Counted from the stretch's first letter, positions 7,952 to 17,347 are shown. The stretch: DNA of 64,000 bases from JAXMCK01 sp046349395 (GCA_046349395.1 JAXMCK010000004.1:248001-312000); one strand, 5' to 3'. Made by a program: numbers and translations. Notes: generated from the sequence alone by a model not told the origin.

Positions 7952-8866
7952 TTGCGCCTCGTCATTATGGGCACCGCGGCGTTCGGCCTGCCGGCACTGC
8001 GCCGCCTCGCCGCCTCCGAGCACGAGATCGTCGCCGTCTACACCCAGCCGCCCCGCCCTGCCGGCCGCGGTCAGAAAGAGCAGCGCACACCCGTCCACGA
8101 CGTGGCTTTGGAGCTGGGCCTCGACGTCCGCACGCCGGTCACGCTGAAGGACGAGGCCACCCAACAGGCTTTTGCCGACCTTTACGCCGATCTGGCCGTC
8201 GTCGCCGCCTACGGGCTCCTGCTGCCCAAGCCCATCCTCGCCGCCCCGAGGCTCGGCTGCATCAATCTCCACGGCTCGCTGCTGCCGCGCTGGCGGGGTG
8301 CCGCCCCGATCGAGCGGGCGATCCTCGCCGGCGACGCCGAGACGGGTGTGGACATCTTCCAGATGGAGCCGGGCCTCGACACCGGCCCCGTCTTTGCCAG
8401 CGTCCGGACGCCCATCGGCCCGCGCGACACGGCACCGATGCTCCACGGGCGTCTGGCCGAACTCGCCGCCGACATTCTGCCTGACACGCTCGCGGGCATC
8501 GCCGCCGGCACGCTCCAGGCCAAGCCACAAGCGACCGAGGGCGTGACCTACGCCGCCAAGCTGGATCGAGGCGAAGGCCGCCTCGACTTCTCGTCCCCCG
8601 CCGACGAGCTTGACCGCAAGCTGCGCGCCCTGAACCCCCGCCCCGGCTGCTTCGTCGAGGTCCGCGGCGAGCGCCTCAATATCCTTGCCGGCGAGCCCAT
8701 CGAGGCCACTGGGGAGCCCGGCACCGTCATCGCCCTGCCGCTCACCGTCGCCTGCGGGTCGGGTGCGCTCCGCGTCGACACCGTCCAGCGCGCCGGCCGC
8801 AAGGCCATGACCGCCGCCGAGTTGCAGCGCGGCTTCGCCCTGCCTCTGGGCAGCCGCCTCGGCTGA
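7952..8866 (+). CDS. fmt: Methionyl-tRNA formyltransferase
   Basis: A 304-residue enzyme that formylates initiator Met-tRNA using 10-formyl-THF. The N-terminal catalytic domain begins RLVIMGTAAFGLPAL and carries the signature LHGSLLPRWRGAAPIERA with the catalytic Asn/His/Asp region (INLHGS, GVDIFQME, GLDTGP). The C-terminal OB-like domain starts near residue 205. The start is TTG at 7952, giving the correct first strand. The next possible start (ATG at 7967) would cut the first beta-strand. It sits between def and truA with gaps of 5 and 1 bp. Confidence 0.95.
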   Translation: MRLVIMGTAAFGLPALRRLAASEHEIVAVYTQPPRPAGRGQKEQRTPVHDVALELGLDVRTPVTLKDEATQQAFADLYADLAVVAAYGLLLPKPILAAPRLGCINLHGSLLPRWRGAAPIERAILAGDAETGVDIFQMEPGLDTGPVFASVRTPIGPRDTAPMLHGRLAELAADILPDTLAGIAAGTLQAKPQATEGVTYAAKLDRGEGRLDFSSPADELDRKLRALNPRPGCFVEVRGERLNILAGEPIEATGEPGTVIALPLTVACGSGALRVDTVQRAGRKAMTAAELQRGFALPLGSRLG

Positions 8867-8867
8867 C

Positions 8868-9617
8868 ATGCCGCGCTACCGGCTCCGCATCGAGTATGAC
8901 GGCACCCCCTTTCACGGCTGGCAGCGCCTCGCCGACATCCCCTCCGTCCAGGGCACCCTCGAAGCGGCCGTCCAGTCCGCCTGCGGCGAGCCGGCCGAGG
9001 TCACCGGCGCCGGCCGCACCGACACCGGCGTCCACGCCCTGGGCCAGGTCGCCCATCTCGACTTGTCGCGCGACTGGCTCCCCGAGCGTCTGGCGGGTGC
9101 GCTCAACTTCCACCTTCGCCCGCACCCGATCGCGGTGCTGGAAGCCGCCGCCTGTGCCCCCGATTTCCACGCCCGCTTCGACGCCATACGCCGCCGCTAC
9201 CTCTACCGGATCCTGGCCCGGCGGGCGCCGCCGGTGCTCGACCGCGAGCGCGTCTGGCATGTGCCCGTCCGCCTCGCCGCCGAGCGCATGCACGAAGCCG
9301 CACAAGCCCTGATCGGCCGCCACGACTTCACGAGCTTCCGCGCCATCGAGTGCCAGGCGCCGAGCCCGGTGAAAACGCTCGACCTGATCCACGTCAGGAC
9401 CGAAGGCGACCTGATCGAGATCCGTTTCGCGGCCCGCTCCTTCCTCCACCACCAGGTCCGCAACATCGTCGGCACGCTGAAGCTCGTGGGCGAAGGCAAG
9501 GCCCCGGTCGACCATGTCCGCGAGGTACTGGCCCACCGCGACCGTAAGGCCGCCGGCCAGACCGCCCCTGCAGCGGGCCTTTTCCTGGTCGGCGTGGATT
9601 ATGGACCGGTGCGCTGA
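8868..9617 (+). CDS. truA: tRNA pseudouridine(38-40) synthase
   Basis: A 249-residue enzyme that makes pseudouridine at positions 38-40 of the tRNA anticodon stem-loop. The N-terminus RYRLRIEYDGTPFHGWQR and the catalytic-Asp motif GAGRTDTGVHALGQ are diagnostic, with the second domain motif SFLHHQVRNIVGTL near residue 200. Normal length. It starts one base after the fmt stop, so it is the last gene of the def-fmt-truA run. Confidence 0.96.
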   Translation: MPRYRLRIEYDGTPFHGWQRLADIPSVQGTLEAAVQSACGEPAEVTGAGRTDTGVHALGQVAHLDLSRDWLPERLAGALNFHLRPHPIAVLEAAACAPDFHARFDAIRRRYLYRILARRAPPVLDRERVWHVPVRLAAERMHEAAQALIGRHDFTSFRAIECQAPSPVKTLDLIHVRTEGDLIEIRFAARSFLHHQVRNIVGTLKLVGEGKAPVDHVREVLAHRDRKAAGQTAPAAGLFLVGVDYGPVR

Positions 9618-9629
9618 TAGATTGAGGTC

Positions 9630-10229
9630 ATGGCCCGCTCCGTTCCTACCGGTCTCATGTCGGTCGCCGACTTCGTCGTCTGGAACGACGGGACGCCGAC
9701 GCGCTACGAGCTCGTGCGCGGTGCTCCGGTCGCGATGGCACCCCCCACGCCGCGGCATACCGACGTCGTGACGAATCTGAACGATGCCCTCTCACCGCAA
9801 CTCAAGCGTCCTTGCCGGGTCGCCGTGGGCGGCGGCGTGGCGCGCCGAGAGACGGACGATCAATTCCGGATCCCCGATGCGTTCGTGACCTGCGAGCCGA
9901 CGCCGAGTCACTACTACCGTTCCCCGCGTGTCATCATCGAGGTCCTGTCGCCGAGCACGGAAAGAGAAGACCGAACGGACAAGCTCGACTTCTACCGTTC
10001 TATAGCGTCCGTCGAGATGGTGATTTTCATCTGGCAGGACCGACGCCGAGTACAGACAGTGCAGCGTGTTGCCAATAGGTGGTCGATAGACGATCTGGTC
10101 GGCGGCGGAACGGTCGAACTGCCATCGTTTAGCGCCCGCGTCTCGGTCGATCAGATCTACAGGGACCTCGACGTTCCAGACGACGAGCCGCCTACGCCGG
10201 GTGCAGCAGACCGTCGATCGAGCGGCTGA
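9630..10229 (+). CDS. Uma2 family (DUF820) putative endonuclease
   Basis: A 199-residue protein of the Uma2/DUF820 group, which has a restriction-endonuclease-like fold. It starts MSVADFVVWNDG, then shows the family landmarks RYELVRGAPVAM, a Gly-rich strand, IPDAFV and VIIEVLSPSTEREDR with a following Lys-Leu-x-x-Tyr helix. Biological function and targets are unknown. It has no partner gene. It lies 12 bp after truA, and its last 38 bp overlap the 3' end of the membrane-protein gene on the other strand. A second, diverged family member is at 41850-42407. Confidence 0.85.
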   Translation: MARSVPTGLMSVADFVVWNDGTPTRYELVRGAPVAMAPPTPRHTDVVTNLNDALSPQLKRPCRVAVGGGVARRETDDQFRIPDAFVTCEPTPSHYYRSPRVIIEVLSPSTEREDRTDKLDFYRSIASVEMVIFIWQDRRRVQTVQRVANRWSIDDLVGGGTVELPSFSARVSVDQIYRDLDVPDDEPPTPGAADRRSSG

Positions 10230-10764
10230 CCAGCAGGCTGAGCAGGACGTCCACGGCCACGAACCCGGCCGCGACGCCGCCGCTGGAGCCCAGCGCCGTC
10301 TTCGTCGTGAACCACTGATAGACGAGCACCGCACCTGTCGCTGCCAGGAACAGCGTCGTGCGCAGTTGCAGCGGCATCAGTGCGGTGACGATCACCACGC
10401 CCGTGTAGAAGGCGACCTGCAGCACCGCCGTCCAGTTCGAGACGACGATCAGCGGCACGTACCGGTTGCTCAGGCCCAGGGCACGGGTCAGACCCATCGC
10501 CACGACAGGATAGGCGATCCAGCCGGCGACATACGTGATCGCCTCGGCGACGATGGTGCCGAAGGGACTTTCCGGCCATCCGGTGCGCGCATACTGCTCG
10601 ATGAGCAGGATCGCGTAGCCCGGGGCGGCCACGAACATGGCGCCGAACGAGCGCCAGAACCCGTCGAAGGAAAAGTCGAACCAGCCGAGGCCCGCCGGAT
10701 CCCCTTTCGCCAGTTGCACCGCCCCCGAGAGGGCGCGACGGACCTCTTCGCCGGTGGGGATCAA
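10192..10764 (-). CDS. Integral membrane protein of unknown function, linked to dapE
   Basis: About 190 residues with four or five hydrophobic segments (near FGAMFVAAPGYAILLI, IVAEAITYVAGWIAYPVVAM, TAVLQVAFYTGVVIVTALM, LFLAATGAVLVYQWF and GFVAVDVLLSLLV). No catalytic motif is recognised. The start is taken as TTG 10764, which overlaps the dapE stop (TTGA). This predicts translational coupling as the last gene of dapD-dapE. The three-gene order suggests co-expression, not a proven role in lysine synthesis. The 3' end overlaps the convergent Uma2 gene. Confidence 0.75.
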   Translation of the reverse strand: MIPTGEEVRRALSGAVQLAKGDPAGLGWFDFSFDGFWRSFGAMFVAAPGYAILLIEQYARTGWPESPFGTIVAEAITYVAGWIAYPVVAMGLTRALGLSNRYVPLIVVSNWTAVLQVAFYTGVVIVTALMPLQLRTTLFLAATGAVLVYQWFTTKTALGSSGGVAAGFVAVDVLLSLLVSRSIDGLLHPA

Positions 10765-11909
10765 GCCCGCCCGAACCAGCGGTCGAGGAAGGCCTCGTAG
10801 ATCCTGGTCAGGCCCTGGATGTCGGCGACCGCCACGTGCTCGTCGGCCTGGTGCATCGTGGTCCCGACGAGACCGAACTCGACGACGGGGCAGTAATTTT
10901 TGATGAACCGCGCGTCCGACGTCCCGCCGGTGGTGCTCATCTTGGGCCGCAGTCCGGTGACCGCCTCGACCGCATCCGCCAGCATGTCCGTCAGCGGCCC
11001 GGGTGCCGTGACGAACGCGTCCGCGTTGCTCTGCACATTGAGGTCGTAGTCGGGTGCCAACGGCTCGATCAGCCCGCGCAGCCAAGCTTCCAGCTTCGCG
11101 ACCGATTGGCCGTCGTTGAAGCGGATGTTGAACACGGCAGACGCTTCACCAGGCACCACGTTCGCCGCCGGATTGCCGATGTCGATGCTGGTGACCTGCA
11201 GGTTCGACGGCTCGAACCACTCCGTCCCGCCGTCGATCGGCGTGGTCGCCAGCGCCTGCAGGGCCGCGACCAGCCGATGCGCCGCATTGTCGGCCCGTTG
11301 CGGATAGGCGGTGTGACCCAGCTTGCCGCGCACCTTGAGCCGGCCGACCAGCGAGCCCCGCCTGCCGATCTTCGCCATGTCGCCGAGATGCTCGGGACAG
11401 GTCGGCTCGCCGACGAGGCACGCATCGAACGTCTCGCCGCGTTCCTGCGCCCAGGCCAGCAGCTTCACCGTGCCGTTGACGGCTTCGGATTCCTCGTCGC
11501 CGGCGATGAGGAAGCTGATCGCACCCGCTGGCGGGCCCTTCTCCAGGAACTTCGACACGGCCGCCACGAAGCAGGCGACCCCGCTCTTCATGTCGGCCGA
11601 GCCGCGGCCGTAGAGCCTCCCGTCCTTCAACTCGCCGCCAAAGGGGGCCACCGACCAGCGCGCCGGATCGCCCACGGGCACCACGTCGACATGGCCGGCG
11701 AAGGCGAGGTGCGGGCTGCCGCTGCCGAGCTTGGCGAAGAGGTTCTCGACCGGGTAGGTGCCGGGCTCCTCGAACACCGGCCGCACGCAGCAGAAGCCGA
11801 GGTCGCCGAGGTGCTTCTCGAGCAGGTCCAGCGCCGGCTTCGCCGCCGGGGTGACGGTCTCGCAGCGGACCAGATCGCGGGTGAGGCCGACGGGATCGAG
11901 GGCGGACAT
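10761..11909 (-). CDS. dapE: Succinyl-diaminopimelate desuccinylase
   Basis: A 382-residue M20-family di-zinc amidohydrolase that removes succinate from N-succinyl-LL-diaminopimelate, giving LL-DAP for lysine and peptidoglycan. Metal motifs are visible: FAGHVDVVPVGD (His and first Asp), GRGSADMKSG (bridging Asp), AGDEESEAVNGT (catalytic and metal Glu) and the C-terminal His in GTTMHQADEHV. The ATG shares a base with the dapD stop (TGATG). The membrane-protein gene follows with a 4-bp overlap. Family length is about 375-380. Confidence 0.95.
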   Translation of the reverse strand: MSALDPVGLTRDLVRCETVTPAAKPALDLLEKHLGDLGFCCVRPVFEEPGTYPVENLFAKLGSGSPHLAFAGHVDVVPVGDPARWSVAPFGGELKDGRLYGRGSADMKSGVACFVAAVSKFLEKGPPAGAISFLIAGDEESEAVNGTVKLLAWAQERGETFDACLVGEPTCPEHLGDMAKIGRRGSLVGRLKVRGKLGHTAYPQRADNAAHRLVAALQALATTPIDGGTEWFEPSNLQVTSIDIGNPAANVVPGEASAVFNIRFNDGQSVAKLEAWLRGLIEPLAPDYDLNVQSNADAFVTAPGPLTDMLADAVEAVTGLRPKMSTTGGTSDARFIKNYCPVVEFGLVGTTMHQADEHVAVADIQGLTRIYEAFLDRWFGRA

Positions 11910-12751
11910 CAGTCCCGGAGCAGTTCGTTGATCGAGGTCTTGGCCCGCGTGCGGGCGTCGACCTTCTTCACGATGACGGCACAGTAGAGGCCGGGGCCCG
12001 GTGAGCCGTCCGGCAGCGGCTTGCCCGGCATGGTGCCGGACACGACGACGGAATAGGCCGGCACGCGGCCGAGGAAGACCTGGCCCGACTCGCGGTCCAC
12101 GATCTTGGTCGACGCACCGAGATACACACCCATCGACAGCACCGATCCGGTCTCGACGATGACACCCTCGGCCACCTCCGCACGGGCGCCGACGAAGCAG
12201 TCGTCCTCGATGATGACCGGCCCCGCCTGCAACGGCTCGAGCACGCCGCCGATCCCTGCCCCGCCCGAGATGTGGCAGTTCTTCCCGATCTGAGCGCAGG
12301 AGCCGACCGTCGCCCAGGTGTCGACCATGGTCCCGCGGTCGACATAGGCGCCGAGATTGACGAAAGACGGCATCAGCACGACGCCCGGCGCGATATAGGC
12401 CGAGCGGCGCACGACGCAGTTCGGCACCGCGCGGAAGCCCGCCTCGCGAAAGCGCAGCGCGTCCCAGCCCTGGAACTTGGAGGGCACCTTGTCCCACCAG
12501 GTGGCCCCGCCCGGGCCGCCCTCGATCGGCACCATGTCGTTGAGCCGGAACGACAGCAGCACGGCCATCTTGAGCCACTGCTGCACGACCCAGCCGTCCG
12601 GGCCCTTCTCTGCGACGCGGACCTCGCCCCGGTCGAGCAGGTCGAGCGTCGCGTTTACCGCGTCCCGCACCGACCCCGTCGTGCCGGGGCTGATCGACTC
12701 GCGGTCGGCGAAGGCCGCCTCGACCGTCTTCTTCAACTCTTCGTAGGCCAT
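11909..12751 (-). CDS. dapD: Tetrahydrodipicolinate N-succinyltransferase
   Basis: A 280-residue trimeric left-handed beta-helix enzyme that transfers succinyl from succinyl-CoA to tetrahydrodipicolinate, the step before the aminotransferase and DapE. The helical N-terminal domain (MAYEELKKTVEAAF) is followed by hexapeptide repeats (RSAYIAPGVVLMP, GTMVDTWATVGSCAQIG, NCHISGGAGIGGVLE) and the C-terminal region PGPGLYCAVIVKKVD. ATG 12751 gives the family N-terminus. The longer frame upstream has no homology-like features. It is the first gene of dapD-dapE-membrane protein. Confidence 0.96.
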   Translation of the reverse strand: MAYEELKKTVEAAFADRESISPGTTGSVRDAVNATLDLLDRGEVRVAEKGPDGWVVQQWLKMAVLLSFRLNDMVPIEGGPGGATWWDKVPSKFQGWDALRFREAGFRAVPNCVVRRSAYIAPGVVLMPSFVNLGAYVDRGTMVDTWATVGSCAQIGKNCHISGGAGIGGVLEPLQAGPVIIEDDCFVGARAEVAEGVIVETGSVLSMGVYLGASTKIVDRESGQVFLGRVPAYSVVVSGTMPGKPLPDGSPGPGLYCAVIVKKVDARTRAKTSINELLRD

Positions 12752-12884
12752 CGTCCGCCGAATCCCGCCGAAAAGGCCGCGCGGGGGTAACAGGGGGCAG
12801 CTTTCACTGTCAACGTCGCCACCCCGACGCTCTGGTGCGGCGAGGCAAAGAGGCCCATGTGCAGTGCAGCAACGGGATAGGGAA

Positions 12885-14297
12885 ATGCCTGCATCTTTCG
12901 AGGACGCCTGCCGCCGGCTGCTGGGCGACGAGGGCCTGCTGACCGACGCCGGCGACATCGCCGCCTACACGGTCGACTTCTGGCGCCAGAACGAGGGCCG
13001 CACCGAATTGGTGCTCCGCCCCCGCACCGTCGAGCAGGTGGCGGCCGTCGTCGCCCTCGCCAACGAGCACGGCGTCGCCATCGTCCCCCAGGGCGGCAAT
13101 ACCGGCCTCGTCGCCGGCGGCATCCCGGATGGCACCGGCTCCCAGGTCGTCCTGAGCCTCGCCCGCCTCGACCGCGTGCGCGGCGTCGACCCCGCCGACG
13201 ACCACATCGTCGTCGAGGCCGGCTGCACGCTCTCCCAGGTCCAGGAGGCCGCGGCGGCGGCCGGGCGCCTCTTCCCGCTCACACTCGGCAGCATGGGCAG
13301 CTGCCGCATCGGCGGCAACCTCTCGACCAACGCCGGCGGAGTGAACGTGCTCCGCTACGGCATGGCCCGCGACCTCGTCCTGGGTCTGGAGGTCGTCCTC
13401 GCCGACGGCCGGATCTGGAACGGCCTCCGCACCCTGCGCAAGGACAATACCGGCTACGACCTGAAGCAGGTCTTCCTCGGTGCGGAGGGCACCCTCGGCA
13501 TCATCACCGCCGCCGGCCTGCGCCTCTTCGCCCTGCCCCGCGAGCGCGTCACCCTCTTCATGGCCGTCCCCGATCCCGAGGCCGCCGTCACCCTCCTCGC
13601 CCGTGCGAAGGACCGCTTCGGCGAGCTCGTCACCAGTTTCGAGCTGCTACACGGCGGCTGCGTGGATGCCGCGGTCGAGAATCTCGACGGCATCCGGCGC
13701 CCGCTCGACACACATGCGCCCTGGTACGTGCTGATGGAGCTGGGCTGGAGCCTGTCCGAGGGTCTGGCCGAGGCCGCCGAGTCCTGGCTCGAAGCCGTCT
13801 ACGACGCCGGCATCGTTCAGGACGCCATGCGCGCGGAGAGCGAGGCGCAGCGGGCCATGCTCTGGCGCATGCGCGAGGAGCTGAGCGGTGCCATGCGCAA
13901 GATGGGCAAGATCGCCCGCAACGACATCTCGGTACCGATCGCCCGCATCCCGGAACTTTGCGCCCGCGGTGCCGCTTTGGTCGAGCGGCTGGTCCCGGAA
14001 GGGCGCCTGCTGCCGTTCGGCCATGTCGGCGACGGCAATCTGCACTTCAACATCCTGGTGCCTATGGACACACCGGACATCGCGGCGCTCAGCAAGCGCA
14101 TCCAGGCTTCCGTCTTCGACCTCGTGGCCGAGCTCGGCGGCTCGATCAGTGCCGAGCACGGCATCGGCCGCTCCAAGCGCGAGGAGCTGGCGAAGCACAA
14201 GACGCCGCTCGAGCTCGAGCTGATGGGCAGGCTGAAGGCGGCCCTCGATCCCAAGGGCATCCTCAACCCCGGCGTCATCCTGCGCGAGCCGGCATGA
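12885..14297 (+). CDS. FAD-binding 2-hydroxyacid dehydrogenase (D-lactate / D-2-hydroxyglutarate dehydrogenase-like)
   Basis: A 470-residue flavoprotein of the VAO/GlcD family. The PCMH-type FAD domain shows VPQGGNTGLVAGGIPDG near residue 75 and GSCRIGGNLSTNAGGVNVLR near 140. The C-terminal cap ends with HVGDGNLHFNILVP and ISAEHGIGRSKREEL, the His-rich metal/substrate motifs of D-2-hydroxyacid dehydrogenases. Substrate cannot be fixed from sequence: D-2-hydroxyglutarate, D-lactate and glycolate are all possible, with the first favoured by overall resemblance. ATG 12885 follows GGGATAGGGAA; a GTG lies 21 bp upstream. Its stop overlaps the lipoprotein start (ATGA). Confidence 0.85.
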   Translation: MPASFEDACRRLLGDEGLLTDAGDIAAYTVDFWRQNEGRTELVLRPRTVEQVAAVVALANEHGVAIVPQGGNTGLVAGGIPDGTGSQVVLSLARLDRVRGVDPADDHIVVEAGCTLSQVQEAAAAAGRLFPLTLGSMGSCRIGGNLSTNAGGVNVLRYGMARDLVLGLEVVLADGRIWNGLRTLRKDNTGYDLKQVFLGAEGTLGIITAAGLRLFALPRERVTLFMAVPDPEAAVTLLARAKDRFGELVTSFELLHGGCVDAAVENLDGIRRPLDTHAPWYVLMELGWSLSEGLAEAAESWLEAVYDAGIVQDAMRAESEAQRAMLWRMREELSGAMRKMGKIARNDISVPIARIPELCARGAALVERLVPEGRLLPFGHVGDGNLHFNILVPMDTPDIAALSKRIQASVFDLVAELGGSISAEHGIGRSKREELAKHKTPLELELMGRLKAALDPKGILNPGVILREPA

Positions 14298-14773
14298 GAC
14301 GCCTCCTGCTTCTGGCACTCACCCTTGGCCTCGCCGCCTGCGCCTCCCAAAGCGGCGGCCCAATGTCCGAGGCACCCGTCGAGCGCAGCACCACTGCGCA
14401 GATGCCGATGGCGGAGGCCCGCACCCGTGCGCAGGCGGCCCTGACCGCTGCCGGCTTCTCCGCCTCGCCCACCGGCAGCGGCCTCACGGCAACGGCACAC
14501 GGGCCCGACGCGGCCATCGACTGCCCCCGGGCCCGCGTCGTCGACGACCAGTCGGGCTCCGCCAATCGCTCCTACCTCGCCACCCCCAGCAGCCAGCGCA
14601 CCGACGTCACCGTCGCCATGACCGAGGCCACCGGCGGCACCGCGGTCAAGATTGGCGTGACCGGCGAGGCGACCTACCGCGACCGCTACCGCGGCACGAC
14701 CTTCACCCGTGCCTGCACCTCCACCGGCCGCGTCGAGCAACGGGTCTTGGCGGCCGTCCAAGGCGGTGGTTGA
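14294..14773 (+). CDS. Small lipoprotein of unknown function
   Basis: A 159-residue protein with a lipoprotein signal (MRRLLLLALTLGLAAC), a lipobox LAAC and predicted acylation at Cys16. The mature part has a Ser/Thr/Ala-rich linker and one compact domain (residues about 40-155) with two cysteines (DCPRARV and TRACTSTG) that could pair in the periplasm. It overlaps the dehydrogenase upstream by 4 bp and is followed by the acyl-CoA dehydrogenase, but nothing links it functionally to either. No family recognised. Confidence 0.75.
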   Translation: MRRLLLLALTLGLAACASQSGGPMSEAPVERSTTAQMPMAEARTRAQAALTAAGFSASPTGSGLTATAHGPDAAIDCPRARVVDDQSGSANRSYLATPSSQRTDVTVAMTEATGGTAVKIGVTGEATYRDRYRGTTFTRACTSTGRVEQRVLAAVQGGG

Positions 14774-14802
14774 ACCGGGCGGCCCGCAACGAGGCCCGTC
14801 CG

Positions 14803-16524
14803 ATGACCGTCTACGCTCCCCCGCTCGCCGACATCGGCTTCGTCCTGCGCCACGTGGCGGACCTGGACGGGGTTGCGCGTCTGCCGGGCTACGCGGCAGC
14901 CACGCCCGAGACCGTCGATGCCATCCTGACCGAAGCCGGCCGCCTCGCCGCCGGGGTCCTGGTCGCCTTGAACGAGATCGGCGACCGCGAGCCCTGGCAG
15001 CTCGAGAACGGGGTCGTGCGCTCGCCCGCCGGCTTCCGCGAGGCCTTCGACCGCTACCGCGACGGCGGCTGGATGGGCCTCGTCTTCCCCGAGGAGTATG
15101 GCGGCCAGGGCCTGCCCTGGCTCGTCAACACGGCCGTCAGCGAGCTCTGGCACGCCTCGGCGATGGCCTTCCAGATCCTGCCGCTGCTGACCCAGGGGGC
15201 CATCGAGGCGCTCCTCCACCACGGCAGCCCCGAGCAGCAGGCGCTCTACATCCCGAAACTGGTGGCAGGGGAATGGACCGCCGCCATGGGCCTGACCGAG
15301 CCCCAGGCCGGCACCGACCTCGGTGCCGTGCGCACCCGGGCGGTGCCCGACGGCGACGGCTACCGCCTCTTCGGCCAGAAGATCTTCAACACCTTCGGCG
15401 ACCACGACCTCGCCGACAACATCGTCTGCCTGGCGCTGGCCCGCCTGCCCGACGCGCCTGCCGGCACCCGCGGCCTCTCCCTCTTCCTGGTCCCGAAATA
15501 CCTGCCCAACCCCGACGGCAGCCTCGGGCCCCGCAACGACGTCCGCTGCCTGAAGCTGGAGCACAAGCTCGGCATCCGCGGCAGCCCGACCTGCGTGACC
15601 TCCTACGGCGAGGACGGCGGTGCCCTGGGGTTCCTCGTCGGCGAGCAAAACGGCGGCATCCGCTGCATGTTCACGATGATGAACAATGCCCGCCTCGCCG
15701 TCGGCCACGAGGGCCTGGGTGTCGCCGAGCGCGCCTGGCAGGCGGCTCTCGCCTACGCGCAGGACCGCGTCCAGGGCACCTGGGAGGGCCGGCCGGCGCG
15801 CCTCGTCGACTTCCCCGACGTGCGCCGCACGCTCATCACCATGCGCGCCCAGATCGCCGCCATGCGGGCCCTGGCCTACTGGACCGCGTCCTACGTCGAC
15901 CGCGCCCAGCGCGACCCGGACCCGCAGCGCCGCGACCACGCCGCCGACCGCGTCGCCCTCCTCACACCCATCGTGAAGGCCTGGTCCACCGACCTCGCCC
16001 AGGAGATCGCCTCCTCGGCCCTGCAGTGCTTCGGCGGCATGGGCTACATCGAGGAGACCGGCGTCGCCCAGCATTTCCGCGACGCTCGTATCCTCTCGAT
16101 CTACGAGGGTACGAACGCCATCCAGGGCCTCGACCTCGCCGGCCGCAAGCTGGCGCTGAAGGACGGTGCTTTGCCACGCACCCTCATGGGCGAGCTGGAG
16201 GCCGAGCTGCCGTCCCTCCCGGCCGACCTCCGCCCTGCCCTGGTGAACGCCCTGGCGGTCCTGGAAAAGACGACCGACCATCTCCGCGACCGTCCCGAGG
16301 CCGGCTTGGTCCACGGCCAAGCCTATGTTCGCCTGTTCGGCACCACGCTTGGCGGCTTCCTCCTCGCCCGCGGTGCCGCCGCAGCGGCGAACGACCCGAC
16401 CGGTGCTTCCTGGCCCGGCCTTGCCCGCTTCTACCTCGGCCAGCTTCTCCCGCCCGCCCTGAGCCTCGCCGAGATCATCCGGGCGGATCTCCCGCCGCTC
16501 GACCCGGACCTCCTCGTGGCCTGA
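14803..16524 (+). CDS. Acyl-CoA dehydrogenase, long DmdC/FadE-like type
   Basis: A 573-residue flavoenzyme of the extended acyl-CoA dehydrogenase group with an extra N-terminal segment (YAPPLADIGFVLRHV, typical of DmdC-like enzymes) and a C-terminal AcdC-type domain (from about residue 470). FAD/substrate motifs are AAMGLTEPQAGTDLGAVRT and KIFNTFGDHD; the catalytic base is in SIYEGTNAIQGLDL. It makes 2,3-enoyl-CoA and passes electrons to ETF. A DMSP-derived 3-methylmercaptopropionyl-CoA substrate is possible, but the group also contains general beta-oxidation enzymes. ATG 14803 matches the family; a TTG at 14770 overlaps the lipoprotein stop. Confidence 0.88.
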   Translation: MTVYAPPLADIGFVLRHVADLDGVARLPGYAAATPETVDAILTEAGRLAAGVLVALNEIGDREPWQLENGVVRSPAGFREAFDRYRDGGWMGLVFPEEYGGQGLPWLVNTAVSELWHASAMAFQILPLLTQGAIEALLHHGSPEQQALYIPKLVAGEWTAAMGLTEPQAGTDLGAVRTRAVPDGDGYRLFGQKIFNTFGDHDLADNIVCLALARLPDAPAGTRGLSLFLVPKYLPNPDGSLGPRNDVRCLKLEHKLGIRGSPTCVTSYGEDGGALGFLVGEQNGGIRCMFTMMNNARLAVGHEGLGVAERAWQAALAYAQDRVQGTWEGRPARLVDFPDVRRTLITMRAQIAAMRALAYWTASYVDRAQRDPDPQRRDHAADRVALLTPIVKAWSTDLAQEIASSALQCFGGMGYIEETGVAQHFRDARILSIYEGTNAIQGLDLAGRKLALKDGALPRTLMGELEAELPSLPADLRPALVNALAVLEKTTDHLRDRPEAGLVHGQAYVRLFGTTLGGFLLARGAAAAANDPTGASWPGLARFYLGQLLPPALSLAEIIRADLPPLDPDLLVA

Positions 16525-16641
16525 GCGTCGCATCCACCGCCGCACCGCCGAACGGGCTGCGACCGCCGCGCGCAGGACTATTGCCGGTCCTATTTCGTAG
16601 TTCTGAACTCCCCATAACGAACAAGTGAGGGGAAAACGAAA

Positions 16642-17313
16642 ATGAAGAGCCTGAAAGTGGCCGCGCTTCTCTGTGGTCTACTGGCCCTGCAATCGGTCCC
16701 GGCCGGAGCCGACGACTACACGTTCGACGGCTGGCACGACTGGAGCTTCCCGGGCAAGTCGGCCGGCGATTTCATGGTCCGCGTTCGCGGCATCTATGTC
16801 CGCCCGGACAATCACGCGAAGATCGACCCGATCGGCGGCAACACGAACCTGTCCAACGAGACCGTACCCGAGATCGACTTCAGCTACTTCATCTTCGACC
16901 AGCTGGCCGTCGAGCTGATCGCCGCCACGACCAGTCATTCGGTGAAGGTCCGCGGCACCTCGATCGGCAATGCCAAGGTCGGCAACGTCAAGCTGCTGCC
17001 GCCGACCCTCACCCTGCAGTGGCATCCGCTCCCCAAGGCGCGGATCAGCCCCTATATCGGTACCGGGTTCAACTGGACCCTGTTCTACGATGCCGAGGCG
17101 CGCGGCATTGCCGACAGCTTCACCGTCGACAACAGCGAGTTCGGCTGGGCGCTGCAGGCCGGCACCGACATCGCCATCTCCGGCAACTGGTACCTCAACT
17201 TCGACGTCAAGAAGATCTTCCTCTCGACCAACGCCGAGATCAACAACTCGATCAAGGCCGACGTCGACGTCAATCCCTGGATCTTCGGCGTGGGTGTCGG
17301 ATACCTGTTCTGA
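16642..17313 (+). CDS. ompW: OmpW family outer-membrane protein
   Basis: A 223-residue protein with a signal peptide (MKSLKVAALLCGLLALQSVPAGA) and an eight-stranded barrel pattern. Family marks are GDFMVRVRGIYVRPD at the mature N-terminus, TLTLQWHPLPKARISPYIGT in the middle and the C-terminal PWIFGVGVGYLF ending in Phe, the BAM recognition residue. OmpW forms a narrow hydrophobic channel for small non-polar compounds. A purine-rich Shine-Dalgarno (GTGAGGGGAAAACGAA) precedes the ATG. Monocistronic: a hairpin follows the stop. Confidence 0.9.
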   Translation: MKSLKVAALLCGLLALQSVPAGADDYTFDGWHDWSFPGKSAGDFMVRVRGIYVRPDNHAKIDPIGGNTNLSNETVPEIDFSYFIFDQLAVELIAATTSHSVKVRGTSIGNAKVGNVKLLPPTLTLQWHPLPKARISPYIGTGFNWTLFYDAEARGIADSFTVDNSEFGWALQAGTDIAISGNWYLNFDVKKIFLSTNAEINNSIKADVDVNPWIFGVGVGYLF

Positions 17314-17327
17314 GCCGCGTACCGGGC

Positions 17328-17347
17328 GAGCGGCATTCAAGCCGCTT
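17328..17347 (+). terminator. Probable terminator of ompW
   Basis: AGCGGC-ATTCAA-GCCGCT (17329-17346), extendable by one G-U pair, begins 15 bp after the ompW stop. It is followed by TCTCGTGTTCC, which is pyrimidine-rich but not a clean T-run. Confidence 0.45.
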